Below are positions 8,203 through 14,732 of a DNA stretch of 64,000 bases, piece by piece. Made by a program: the position numbers and the translations under genes. The stretch comes from Bacteroidota bacterium. Its GTDB lineage: Bacteria > Bacteroidota > Bacteroidia > Bacteroidales > FEN-979. Positions within the stretch are counted from its first letter, which is position 1; each line of letters opens with the position of its first letter. The DNA lies in contig JAPLDH010000008.1 of NCBI GenBank assembly GCA_026391355.1, forward strand, positions 62,001 through 126,000. Direction: 5' to 3'. The notes below the pieces were generated by a model. It was given only the letters and a program-made list of their open reading frames with translations. It made no database searches and was not told the origin of the DNA.

Positions 8203-8793
8203 TCATTTAGCTGTTCCTAATTGCTTCTCAAGCCACTCCGGAACCCTGCCTGGCATATGCTGGATATTAAGTGCATTTGGCGTTGCAGACAGGCCGTTCA
8301 CCCGGCTGTGTGGCGTTTCCCTGTGACAATCGAGGCAATACCTCTCCTCAAGATAGTTATGATAGGAAGGCACGACACGGGAGAGATAATCCATTCCTAA
8401 CGATTTCTTATGACAACGGATACAGTTTTGCTGGACCATCGGCCGGGTTTCCTCTTCCATGATGATCACCTGGGGTTCCATCCGGAGGGTGAACATGGTA
8501 GCATGGTTCAAACCATCCATTGCCTTGAAGTAATATTTACTGAAAATGTTATCATGGGGTACATGACAGTCATTACAAGTCGTGACCCGGTGATGGCTGT
8601 TGTGGGCCCAATTCGCATACTGGGGGTTCATAACATGGCAGTTGATGCAGGTTTCCGGGTTATCTCCCAGATAAGACCACGCTTTTGAAATATAAAAAGC
8701 ATAAAAGCCAAGAGCAAAAAAAATACCGAGGAGAACCACTACAGGACGCCGCCACCCGGATGGGGGAATGATCCTGCGATAAAGGTTTTTCAT
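8203..8793 (-). CDS. nrfH: NrfH membrane-anchored tetrahaem quinol dehydrogenase
   Basis: A 196-residue NapC/NirT-family cytochrome that takes electrons from menaquinol and passes them to NrfA. One transmembrane helix (about residues 15-35) is followed by four haem motifs: CINCHVM, CNDCH, CIRCH and CLDCH. The Met right after the first motif matches the unusual haem-1 ligand arrangement of NrfH. I choose the ATG at 8793 (MKNLYRRIIPPSG) rather than a longer frame from 8862, because the extra residues are not membrane-like and a well-formed promoter (8832-8862) would otherwise lie inside the gene. Confidence 0.95.
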   Translation of the reverse strand: MKNLYRRIIPPSGWRRPVVVLLGIFFALGFYAFYISKAWSYLGDNPETCINCHVMNPQYANWAHNSHHRVTTCNDCHVPHDNIFSKYYFKAMDGLNHATMFTLRMEPQVIIMEEETRPMVQQNCIRCHKKSLGMDYLSRVVPSYHNYLEERYCLDCHRETPHSRVNGLSATPNALNIQHMPGRVPEWLEKQLGTAK

Positions 8794-8831
8794 AACAAAC
8801 AGGTGAAGAAAATGAATTGTTATTTTCTTCA

Positions 8832-8862
8832 CAAACTTATTGAAAATTTGCAAATGAATCAA
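8832..8862 (-). promoter_or_regulatory. Bacteroidota-type promoter for nrfHA
   Basis: On the minus strand TTG (8862-8860), a 20-bp spacer and TAAGTTTG (8839-8832) match the -33/-7 elements of the Bacteroidota housekeeping sigma factor. Transcription would begin near 8825, about 32 bp before the nrfH start. nrfHA can therefore be transcribed apart from the upstream Rrf2 operon. Confidence 0.55.
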
Positions 8863-8890
8863 CGGAAAACCAAATATTCAGATATTAATA

Positions 8891-8910
8891 AATTGGTATC
8901 AATTGGTATG
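8891..8910. repeat. 10-bp direct repeat upstream of the nrfHA promoter
   Basis: AATTGGTATC is followed at once by AATTGGTATG. It sits about 65-85 bp upstream of the predicted nrfH transcription start, a position typical for an activator. Each unit is part of a partial dyad (TTGGTATCAA). The bound protein, if any, is unknown; the Crp/Fnr or Rrf2 proteins of this window are candidates. Confidence 0.35.
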
Positions 8911-8934
8911 AACCCCAGGGCAAGCTCCGGGGAA

Positions 8935-9192
8935 TTATACCTTGCAGAAAAAGGTGCGGAATGCTCCTTCCGAATCCTGTTCTGTGAAACTATTAAATCC
9001 CCTTGCGGAAAATTTTTCGATCATCGGGGCTGGGAAAAAAGGAGTAATGATCTCATAGATCTCTCCTGACCCAAAACTCCCTGTTTCACTGATTACACAA
9101 TCCAGGGGATGCTGACCTGCCGCCAGCAAGGGGCGTGCATCCAGTGAAATCCGTATATTTTGTCTATTCAGCCAATCTGGTTTGATCATCAT
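8935..9192 (-). CDS. DUF2249 domain protein
   Basis: An 85-residue protein with the DUF2249 pattern: LDARPLLAAGQHPLDCVIS early on, then GEIYEIITPFFPAPMIEKF and a C-terminal Gly-Phe segment. Proteins of this family are small, cytoplasmic, and often encoded beside hemerythrin-like or nitric oxide-related genes. Here the gene starts 1 bp after the DUF438/hemerythrin gene, so the pair is probably translated together. A role in handling NO or nitrite is inferred from this context only. Confidence 0.8.
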   Translation of the reverse strand: MMIKPDWLNRQNIRISLDARPLLAAGQHPLDCVISETGSFGSGEIYEIITPFFPAPMIEKFSARGFNSFTEQDSEGAFRTFFCKV

Positions 9193-9193
9193 T

Positions 9194-10432
9194 TCAGTTG
9201 TTATTTTTATATGAAAGTATTCGTTGTTCTCCGCTTAATTTACACCGCTCTGTCAGATCCTGCGACGCTTCGAGTGTTCCAAGGTATTCACCTTTTTCAT
9301 TTCTTAATGCATAGTACTCAATATGAATGAACTTGCCCTGCATATTGATCCAGAAAGGCGCACTGTCGGCTTTCCCGGATTTGAAATCGGAAAGTATCTG
9401 ATCTACAACATGTACGCTTGATGGAGGATGACACATCCGCACATCCCTGCCCAAGATCGCACGATTCCGGTCGAAAATCCGTTCCTTCCCCTGTGTGAAA
9501 TACTTCACCTTGTCGTTTTTATCAACAAAGGTCAGATCCACAGGTAAACTATTCAGGATAGCAAACAGCTCGTCCACAGCAAGTGAACCGCTTGGCAAAT
9601 GAACAGTATTGCTTTCAGCCGACTTGTTATCGGAAAGTTCCACCCCTGCCGGCTTCCATTCAATGGCCGGATCGTACAGGCAATAACCGATTTCCGTGGT
9701 TTGCTTATAGATCTCATACCAATCGCTATCGGTGAGCTTATCCATTGTCATTGGAAAAAGGATCTCCTCCTCTTTCATGATCATATCAGGAATTGCTTTC
9801 ACGGCAGGTTTCAGATGGATCTCAATGATCCCTTGTAATTCCTCTGATGTCAGATCCCTTGAAACATACAATGACTCTGTGGCATTCAGCAGTAATCCAC
9901 GGGTTTCATCATGTTTTCCCCACATAACAGCAGGTGGTCCGGTAATTCCATATTTTTCCAGATAAGGAAAAAGAAGATACTCTTTGCGACGGTAATGCTT
10001 GTCGACATCCATCAGGCTGTTAAATAACGCCCTGACTTTTAAAAGGTAAGCAGAGCTGCCGATAGTGGTCAACAGGTGATCCGCTGATTCAAAAAGTTCA
10101 GTCAGCCGGATTACCACTTTTTCCAGTTCCCTGTTTTCCTTCTTAAAGGTATCAACCGGATGACCGGCAGGTACCACTTTCGCTCCTGAAAGATCGATAC
10201 TATCTTCCAGCACCATCGAATGAAGATCACAGAGCCGCAAAATCTCTGTTTCAGGTAATCCCTCCCTGATCAGTTCCTGTTCAACTTCCACAACGTCTCC
10301 ATAAGGGATCTTTTGTAATAATTCCAATATCCTCTGCTTCACCTCTTTCGGGGCAATTCCTTCATGTAATTGAAGGATCATATGTTTCAGCAGTTCTTTC
10401 CTGCTCACGGGGGTATTTGATAATTCGTTCAT
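9194..10432 (-). CDS. DUF438 / hemerythrin-like / PAS protein
   Basis: A 412-residue cytoplasmic protein in three parts. An N-terminal DUF438 region has the typical LHEGIAPKEVK and LREGLP-like (IREGLPETEI) elements. A hemerythrin-like four-helix domain (about residues 105-245) contains the spaced ligands DKHYRRKEYLLFPYLE, WGKHDETRG and MKEEEILFP. A C-terminal PAS-like domain (about 275-405) follows, ending with a segment that includes GTLEASQDLTE. Such proteins are thought to sense or bind O2 or NO through a di-iron centre. It lies in the Rrf2-led block ahead of nrfHA, in keeping with NO or O2 sensing or scavenging. Confidence 0.88.
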   Translation of the reverse strand: MNELSNTPVSRKELLKHMILQLHEGIAPKEVKQRILELLQKIPYGDVVEVEQELIREGLPETEILRLCDLHSMVLEDSIDLSGAKVVPAGHPVDTFKKENRELEKVVIRLTELFESADHLLTTIGSSAYLLKVRALFNSLMDVDKHYRRKEYLLFPYLEKYGITGPPAVMWGKHDETRGLLLNATESLYVSRDLTSEELQGIIEIHLKPAVKAIPDMIMKEEEILFPMTMDKLTDSDWYEIYKQTTEIGYCLYDPAIEWKPAGVELSDNKSAESNTVHLPSGSLAVDELFAILNSLPVDLTFVDKNDKVKYFTQGKERIFDRNRAILGRDVRMCHPPSSVHVVDQILSDFKSGKADSAPFWINMQGKFIHIEYYALRNEKGEYLGTLEASQDLTERCKLSGEQRILSYKNNN

Positions 10433-10466
10433 ATTGTTTGATTTGTAATTTGGGTTTGGAGGGGTA

Positions 10467-10796
10467 TTACCCTTTTAACATTGTGAGTATCATTTTAAAT
10501 TTTACGGTTGCATTAACCGCATGAGGAATATTGGCCGGCATGATGATCGTTTCTCCGGCTGAAACTTTAAAAGAAACCTTATTGATAATGATCTCGGCTT
10601 CCCCGTCGATCACCTGCACCATTGCATCAAAAGGCGCTGAATGTTCACTGAGTCGTTGTCCCTCATCAAAGGCGAACAATGTTACATTGCCAACCTGACG
10701 GTCGATTACCCTTTTGCTGACAATCCCATCTGCTGAATAGTCCACTTTTTCACGGAATGTGAAAACTGTACCTGGTTCAAAATTGCTTTTTTCCAT
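10467..10796 (-). CDS. Small cupin-domain protein in the Rrf2 operon
   Basis: A 109-residue cupin. The first motif is LSEHSAPFDAMVQVIDGEAEI with the His and a Gly turn, and the second is AGETIIMPANIPHAVNA, which keeps the C-terminal His. These features fit a metal-binding single-domain cupin like those found next to hemerythrin or NO-response genes in anaerobes. It follows the ferredoxin gene after a 68-bp gap and precedes the DUF438 gene by 34 bp. Ligand and reaction are unknown. Confidence 0.78.
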   Translation of the reverse strand: MEKSNFEPGTVFTFREKVDYSADGIVSKRVIDRQVGNVTLFAFDEGQRLSEHSAPFDAMVQVIDGEAEIIINKVSFKVSAGETIIMPANIPHAVNATVKFKMILTMLKG

Positions 10797-10814
10797 AGTT
10801 TATTGATATTTAAT

Positions 10815-10838
10815 GAATTGTTGAATTGTTGATTTAAT
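10815..10838. repeat. Short octamer tandem repeat
   Basis: Two exact GAATTGTT units (10815-10830) and a diverged GATTTAAT unit fill the gap between the ferredoxin and cupin genes. It is one of several 7-8 bp tandem word arrays in intergenic spaces of this window. Confidence 0.55.
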
Positions 10839-10864
10839 GAATATCGTTTACGTCAGTTAAGGCT

Positions 10865-11782
10865 CTATACTGTCCTTTCTTCCAGGATCTCCCCTGCAAT
10901 ACTGATAGTTGTGACCTCAAGGGGTAGGTGTCTTCCGGCATTATCCCTGGCTATTTTAGCGATCTGAACCAGGCCACTGCAACAAGGTACCTCCATGATG
11001 ATCACATTCAGCGATCTGATCCCTGCTTCCGAGATCATAGCGGTCAGCTTTTCAACATAGGATTCCTTATTTGTATCGAGCTTGGGACAGGCAATTGCCA
11101 ATGAATGACCTTGTAAGAACCGGTTATGGAAATCTCCCATGGCAAATGCAACGCAATCGGCGGTAAGCAAAACATCGGTATCCTTGAAATAGGATGCATT
11201 CGGATTTAACAAGTGAAGCTGAACAGGCCATTGTTTCAAAGCTGACTGAGCCATTCCCAGTTGTTGCATTGGTTCTGCTGTTTTGACGGCTTCTTCAACT
11301 TTATCCATATTAATACGGAAATCCCTCGGAATAGAACCGGGGCAACCTGATGCATGTGCCTGGTTGGTTTTGATGGCAGCCGGAAGGGTTGGCAAAGCCA
11401 ATATCTCCAGGTGGTTTTCACTCCCGTTTTCAGTACTCATATCAATTTTATTATCCTTAATATAGTCAATGGCCTGCTGAAGAAACTGCTGTTCATTATG
11501 ATTCCGTAAATGTTCAAGATGGGCAAGGATCGTATTCCTTCCTTTTTTGACGATCGAATCCATCACCTTATATTCATTATATGCTTCTGCCTCCCTTTCT
11601 TCAATCGAAATAGCATCCTCCGGACAGTGGCCAATACAGGCTCCCAGCCCATCACAAAAGAGATCGCTGATCAATCGGACTTTCCCGTCAATCACCTGTA
11701 AAGCGCCTTCATGACAAGCAGGAATACACAACCCGCACCCATTACATTTTTCTTCATCAATGTGGATAATTTTCCTTTTCAT
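10865..11782 (-). CDS. 2x[4Fe-4S] ferredoxin-domain protein
   Basis: A 305-residue protein. The N-terminus has two ferredoxin motifs: CNGCGLCIPACHEGAL and a second, CDGLGACIGHCPEDAI, in which the first Cys pair spacing is CxxxxxC (the motif reads CDGLGAC-IGHC). The C-terminal two thirds has no recognisable fold but contains conserved-looking cysteines (SGCPGS, LLTADCVAFA, IACPKLD, EVPCCSG), which suggests further metal or thiol chemistry. Its start codon overlaps the Rrf2 stop codon by one base (TAATG), so expression is coupled to the regulator. It may be an electron carrier or repair factor under nitrosative stress; that role is inferred. Confidence 0.8.
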   Translation of the reverse strand: MKRKIIHIDEEKCNGCGLCIPACHEGALQVIDGKVRLISDLFCDGLGACIGHCPEDAISIEEREAEAYNEYKVMDSIVKKGRNTILAHLEHLRNHNEQQFLQQAIDYIKDNKIDMSTENGSENHLEILALPTLPAAIKTNQAHASGCPGSIPRDFRINMDKVEEAVKTAEPMQQLGMAQSALKQWPVQLHLLNPNASYFKDTDVLLTADCVAFAMGDFHNRFLQGHSLAIACPKLDTNKESYVEKLTAMISEAGIRSLNVIIMEVPCCSGLVQIAKIARDNAGRHLPLEVTTISIAGEILEERTV

Positions 11783-12180
11783 TATATGTAATCTTTTAAT
11801 GTTTGTTTGTTCAAAAAGTTTCTGAATTCCATTGCAAGTTTATTCACAACGTTGATCATCAGGCACTTGTCAAAATTGCATACTTCATTTTCAAATGGAC
11901 AATCGGTAATCTCCATTCTACCTTCTATAGATTCATAGATATTCAATAAGGTAATCTCTTCCGGTTTTCTCTTCAGCGTGAATCCACCTGCCGGTCCACG
12001 AACGGATTTCAACATGTTGTTTTTGACCAGACGTTGAAATACTTTTGAGATATGGTTTTTGGAGAAACCGGTAAATTCGGCAATTTTGACTGCATTGATA
12101 CCTGATTCTGCCCGTGCAATCAATACCATACCATGGATTGCGATCGAGGCGGCCTCCGACATTGTAAATATTTTTGACAT
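11782..12180 (-). CDS. Rrf2-family Fe-S transcriptional regulator
   Basis: A 132-residue winged-helix regulator of the Rrf2 family (NsrR/IscR type). The helix-turn-helix region includes VKIAEFTGFSKNHISKVFQRL and the wing GPAGGFTLKR. A three-cysteine set, CPFENEVCNFDKC, sits where NsrR and IscR bind their Fe-S cluster, so the protein probably senses NO, O2 or Fe-S status. It leads the block that includes DUF438, DUF2249 and, further on, nrfHA, and probably controls it. A dyad that overlaps its own -33 element (12222-12250) is a candidate operator. Confidence 0.9.
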   Translation of the reverse strand: MSKIFTMSEAASIAIHGMVLIARAESGINAVKIAEFTGFSKNHISKVFQRLVKNNMLKSVRGPAGGFTLKRKPEEITLLNIYESIEGRMEITDCPFENEVCNFDKCLMINVVNKLAMEFRNFLNKQTLKDYI

Positions 12181-12206
12181 ATTGGGTATTTAGGTATTTC
12201 AATGCG

Positions 12207-12250
12207 CAAATATATAACTACTTTTCAAACTATCAAAAAAAAGTTGAAAA
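12207..12250 (-). promoter_or_regulatory. Rrf2-operon promoter with overlapping dyad
   Basis: On the minus strand TTG (12236-12234), 19 bp and TATATTTG (12214-12207) form a good Bacteroidota promoter. An inverted repeat, TTTTCAA (12222-12228) and TTGAAAA (12244-12250) with a 15-bp spacer, brackets the -33 element, where a repressor would block RNA polymerase. A -7-like TACTTTTG (12257-12264) for the divergent methyltransferase gene adjoins it. Confidence 0.45.
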
Positions 12251-12282
12251 ATTTTATACTTTTGATGACTTTTCTATCTTTT

Positions 12283-13086
12283 ATGAATAAACTCATCACT
12301 AGTCTTCAGAATCCCCTTGTAAAACAAATAATTGTTCTTGAGGCAAAACCGCGTGAGCGCAAAGTCCAGAATCTTATTATCATTGAAGGGTTGAGGGAAA
12401 TCCGGTTAGCATTAACGACCGGTTTTACAATAACTTCATTATTATACTGCAGGGAGATCATCAATGATAAGGAACTTCAATCATTGTTATCACAGACCAT
12501 ATCCACTTTTGAAATGGCAGAGGTTACATCAGAGGTTTATAACCGGCTGGCATACCGGAAAGACAGTGGTGGTGTGATTGCAATTGCCAGGCCAGGAAGA
12601 ATCCTTTTCAGTGATATTAAACTATCCTTGAATCCATTGATCCTGGTCCTTGAATCGGTCGAAAAGCCTGGAAACCTGGGTGCTGTTCTTCGTACGGCTG
12701 ATGCTGCAAACCTGGATGCAGTCATTATTTGTGATCCGCAAACTGATATTTATAATCCCAATGCAATTCGTGCCAGCCTTGGTGCCATATTTACCATGCC
12801 GGTAGTTACAACCAGCACAGAGGAAGCCATCAGCTGGTTAAAGTCAAACAAAGTGAAAATGTTCGGAACTGCTCTGACTGCCAATCATTATTATCATGAG
12901 GTACATTTTCGTGAACCCACAGCAATCATCATGGGATCAGAAACTTCAGGCCTTAGTCAGAAATGGCTTGATGAAGCTGAACTTCTTATAAAAATACCAA
13001 TGAGAGGGAAAATTGATTCGATGAATGTTTCAACTTCAGCCGCTGTTGTTGTGTTTGAAGCACTCAGGCAAAGGAATTTCCAATAA
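12283..13086 (+). CDS. TrmH/SpoU-family RNA methyltransferase
   Basis: A 267-residue protein with an N-terminal substrate-binding domain (SLQNPLVKQIIVLEAKPRER) and a C-terminal SPOUT knot. The three SpoU motifs are visible: KPGNLGAVLRTADAANLDAV (motif 1), IIMGSETSGLS (motif 2) and IPMRGKIDSMNVSTSAAV (motif 3). It should 2'-O-methylate a ribose in rRNA or tRNA. I start at the ATG at 12283 (MNKLITSLQNP); a longer frame from 12202 would cover the divergent promoter region. Confidence 0.9.
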   Translation: MNKLITSLQNPLVKQIIVLEAKPRERKVQNLIIIEGLREIRLALTTGFTITSLLYCREIINDKELQSLLSQTISTFEMAEVTSEVYNRLAYRKDSGGVIAIARPGRILFSDIKLSLNPLILVLESVEKPGNLGAVLRTADAANLDAVIICDPQTDIYNPNAIRASLGAIFTMPVVTTSTEEAISWLKSNKVKMFGTALTANHYYHEVHFREPTAIIMGSETSGLSQKWLDEAELLIKIPMRGKIDSMNVSTSAAVVVFEALRQRNFQ

Positions 13087-13161
13087 TTATCTGGAAATCC
13101 TGTACCGGTTTATTACAGGTTCTTTATAATTGATAAACGTTTCTACTCCGAATAATAAAGG

Positions 13162-13186
13162 GGGGCTGAATGTCCCGTTCAGCCCC
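13162..13186. terminator. Hairpin terminator, probably bidirectional
   Basis: A perfect 9-bp stem GGGGCTGAA (13162-13170) and TTCAGCCCC (13178-13186) closes a 7-base loop between two convergent genes. On the minus strand it is followed by CCCTTTATTATT, so it best serves the lipoprotein-like gene on that strand, and it may also stop the methyltransferase transcript. Confidence 0.75.
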
Positions 13187-13241
13187 ACACTTTAACAAAC
13201 AAAAAAACACACAAATGAAAACCAAAGCCAATGAAAAAATA

Positions 13242-13769
13242 TTAGCTTTTATTTATGAAAGTCAAATTTCTATTTCTATTTGCAATCGTATTGTCCTCAA
13301 ATAATATGCAGGTAAAATCTGTCCTATTTTTATTTTCCTTATATTGAAAATCAAACCATAAGTTTTGACCTGGTTCAAGCTGTGCCTCAGCTTCTATCCA
13401 TACTGAAACATAAACTTTTTCAGAACACATTGTTATAACACCCCATTCCCTCTCATCAATTTCGACAGTCAGGAAATCATCTCCTACCATGATAAAGGGG
13501 CCTAAAATATCACGCATATCAAGACTATAAACCCAGACAAAAATAATCGGTTTATGACCCGGAGGCGTTACAGTGGTTCTGACATCGAGGTCTCTCTTAT
13601 ATTTTACTCCAAGCTTTACTCCATTATCATTATCTTTATTATTGTGCTTCTCCTGGAAATTGGCTACATTTTGAAGAGGTAGATTATAGGTTGGAATGGG
13701 TTTTACAGCCTTAACCTGTAAACCTCCCAATATAATCAAAAGAGCAAGTACAAGTAAACTTTTCTTCAT
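13242..13769 (-). CDS. Hypothetical secreted protein
   Basis: A 175-residue protein with a clear signal peptide (MKKSLLVLALLIILGGLQVKA). The mature part is polar with alternating beta-type strands (VTPPGHKPIIFVWVYSL, MVGDDFLTVEIDE, VYVSVWIEAEAQLEPG). I do not recognise the family. The ATG at 13769 is preferred over one seven codons upstream because it begins the signal peptide exactly. A strong promoter lies 50-80 bp upstream, and a terminator hairpin lies 55 bp downstream, so it is a single-gene transcript. Confidence 0.7.
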   Translation of the reverse strand: MKKSLLVLALLIILGGLQVKAVKPIPTYNLPLQNVANFQEKHNNKDNDNGVKLGVKYKRDLDVRTTVTPPGHKPIIFVWVYSLDMRDILGPFIMVGDDFLTVEIDEREWGVITMCSEKVYVSVWIEAEAQLEPGQNLWFDFQYKENKNRTDFTCILFEDNTIANRNRNLTFINKS

Positions 13770-14094
13770 TTTAGAAATGATTTTATACATATGTGAATAG
13801 CTGCATTTTTCTCGTATGCAAATGTATTAAAATGAGCAATACAAATCAATTGCGGATTAATAATAAAATTGATTGAGGAAAACCGGAATCAATATTTATT
13901 GATTTTTTTCTTTTAGTCTGATCTACTGATGTTTATCTTTGTGGGATGCGCGCATTCTGCACGTCATTTATAAAGGTTTACTAATTTTTTTGCATACTAA
14001 TATAAAAAAATTGGTCCTCTTTTTATATTTTTTTTTGGGTAATCGCCGGGAATGTAAATGATGGGCAACGGGAATGAATTAAGGAAATACAAGA
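13770..14094. other. A+T-rich intergenic region
   Basis: 325 bp without a gene. It holds the promoter of the secreted protein (13819-13849) and an A+T hairpin with arms AATATAAAAA (13999-14008) and TTTTTATATT (14020-14029) followed by a T-run. The hairpin could act as a weak terminator for the response-regulator gene. Nothing else was recognised. Confidence 0.5.
13819..13849 (-). promoter_or_regulatory. Bacteroidota-type promoter
   Basis: On the minus strand TTG (13849-13847), 20 bp, TACATTTG (13826-13819). It would drive the secreted-protein gene starting at 13769 with a leader of about 45 bp. Confidence 0.6.
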
Positions 14095-14730
14095 TTAGAT
14101 GACGCCTCTTTCAACAAGGATTCTAACCAATTCCGTATTATTCTTAGCGCCTATAGAATCCCGGATGTGTTTGATAGTTTTTTCAATATTTGAAAGGGTA
14201 GTTTTTTTATTCTCGGCAATTTTCTGCTGTGTTAGTCCATTGCTAAGCATTTTAACGATCTCAATCTGATTTTCGGTTAACTGATGCTTTCCGCTTGCGG
14301 AACCCTGATTAAATTTCTGGGCCATGAATTGTTGTTCAAACACGCCGGTAAAGACAGTCAAGCCTTCTGCGACTTTTTCCAATGTTGATTTTATTTCTGG
14401 TTTTTCAGCAGATTTCAATAAATAAGCTTTAACCCCTGCTTCATACATTTTTCTCTTCCATATATATTGGTCTTCTGAAGTAAACATAACAATTGGTTTT
14501 TCAGGAAATACCGCTTTCAGTTTTTTTATGTTTTCAAGCGGAGGAGGATGATTCTCAAGCCAAAGGTCGAGGAGAATAATATCAAAAGAATCCGAAGAGA
14601 TTTTCTCTGTAGCTTCATCTGGGGTTTGCGCACTTCCTGTTATTTCAATTCCATCACGCCCAGGTCGGAAGATATTTCTCAATCCATTAATGACAACGGG
14701 ATGATCCTCAATAATAATGATCCTAACCAT
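14095..14730 (-). CDS. NarL/FixJ-family response regulator
   Basis: A 211-residue regulator. The receiver domain begins IIIIEDHPVV, with the phosphorylatable Asp in IILLDLWLE and Lys in YLLKSAEKP. The C-terminal LuxR-type helix-turn-helix contains TENQIEIVKMLSNGLTQQKIAENKKTTLSNIEKTI, here with IAE-N-KKTTLS in the recognition region. It lies 2 bp after the kinase gene on the same strand, so the two form one system. The output genes are unknown. Confidence 0.92.
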   Translation of the reverse strand: MVRIIIIEDHPVVINGLRNIFRPGRDGIEITGSAQTPDEATEKISSDSFDIILLDLWLENHPPPLENIKKLKAVFPEKPIVMFTSEDQYIWKRKMYEAGVKAYLLKSAEKPEIKSTLEKVAEGLTVFTGVFEQQFMAQKFNQGSASGKHQLTENQIEIVKMLSNGLTQQKIAENKKTTLSNIEKTIKHIRDSIGAKNNTELVRILVERGVI

Positions 14731-14732
14731 GG

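Noticed and set aside
8803-9069. 88-residue plus-strand frame overlapping the nrfH promoter and the DUF2249 gene
   Set aside because: It runs antisense to a recognisable DUF2249 gene and across the promoter; the translation has no protein-like pattern.
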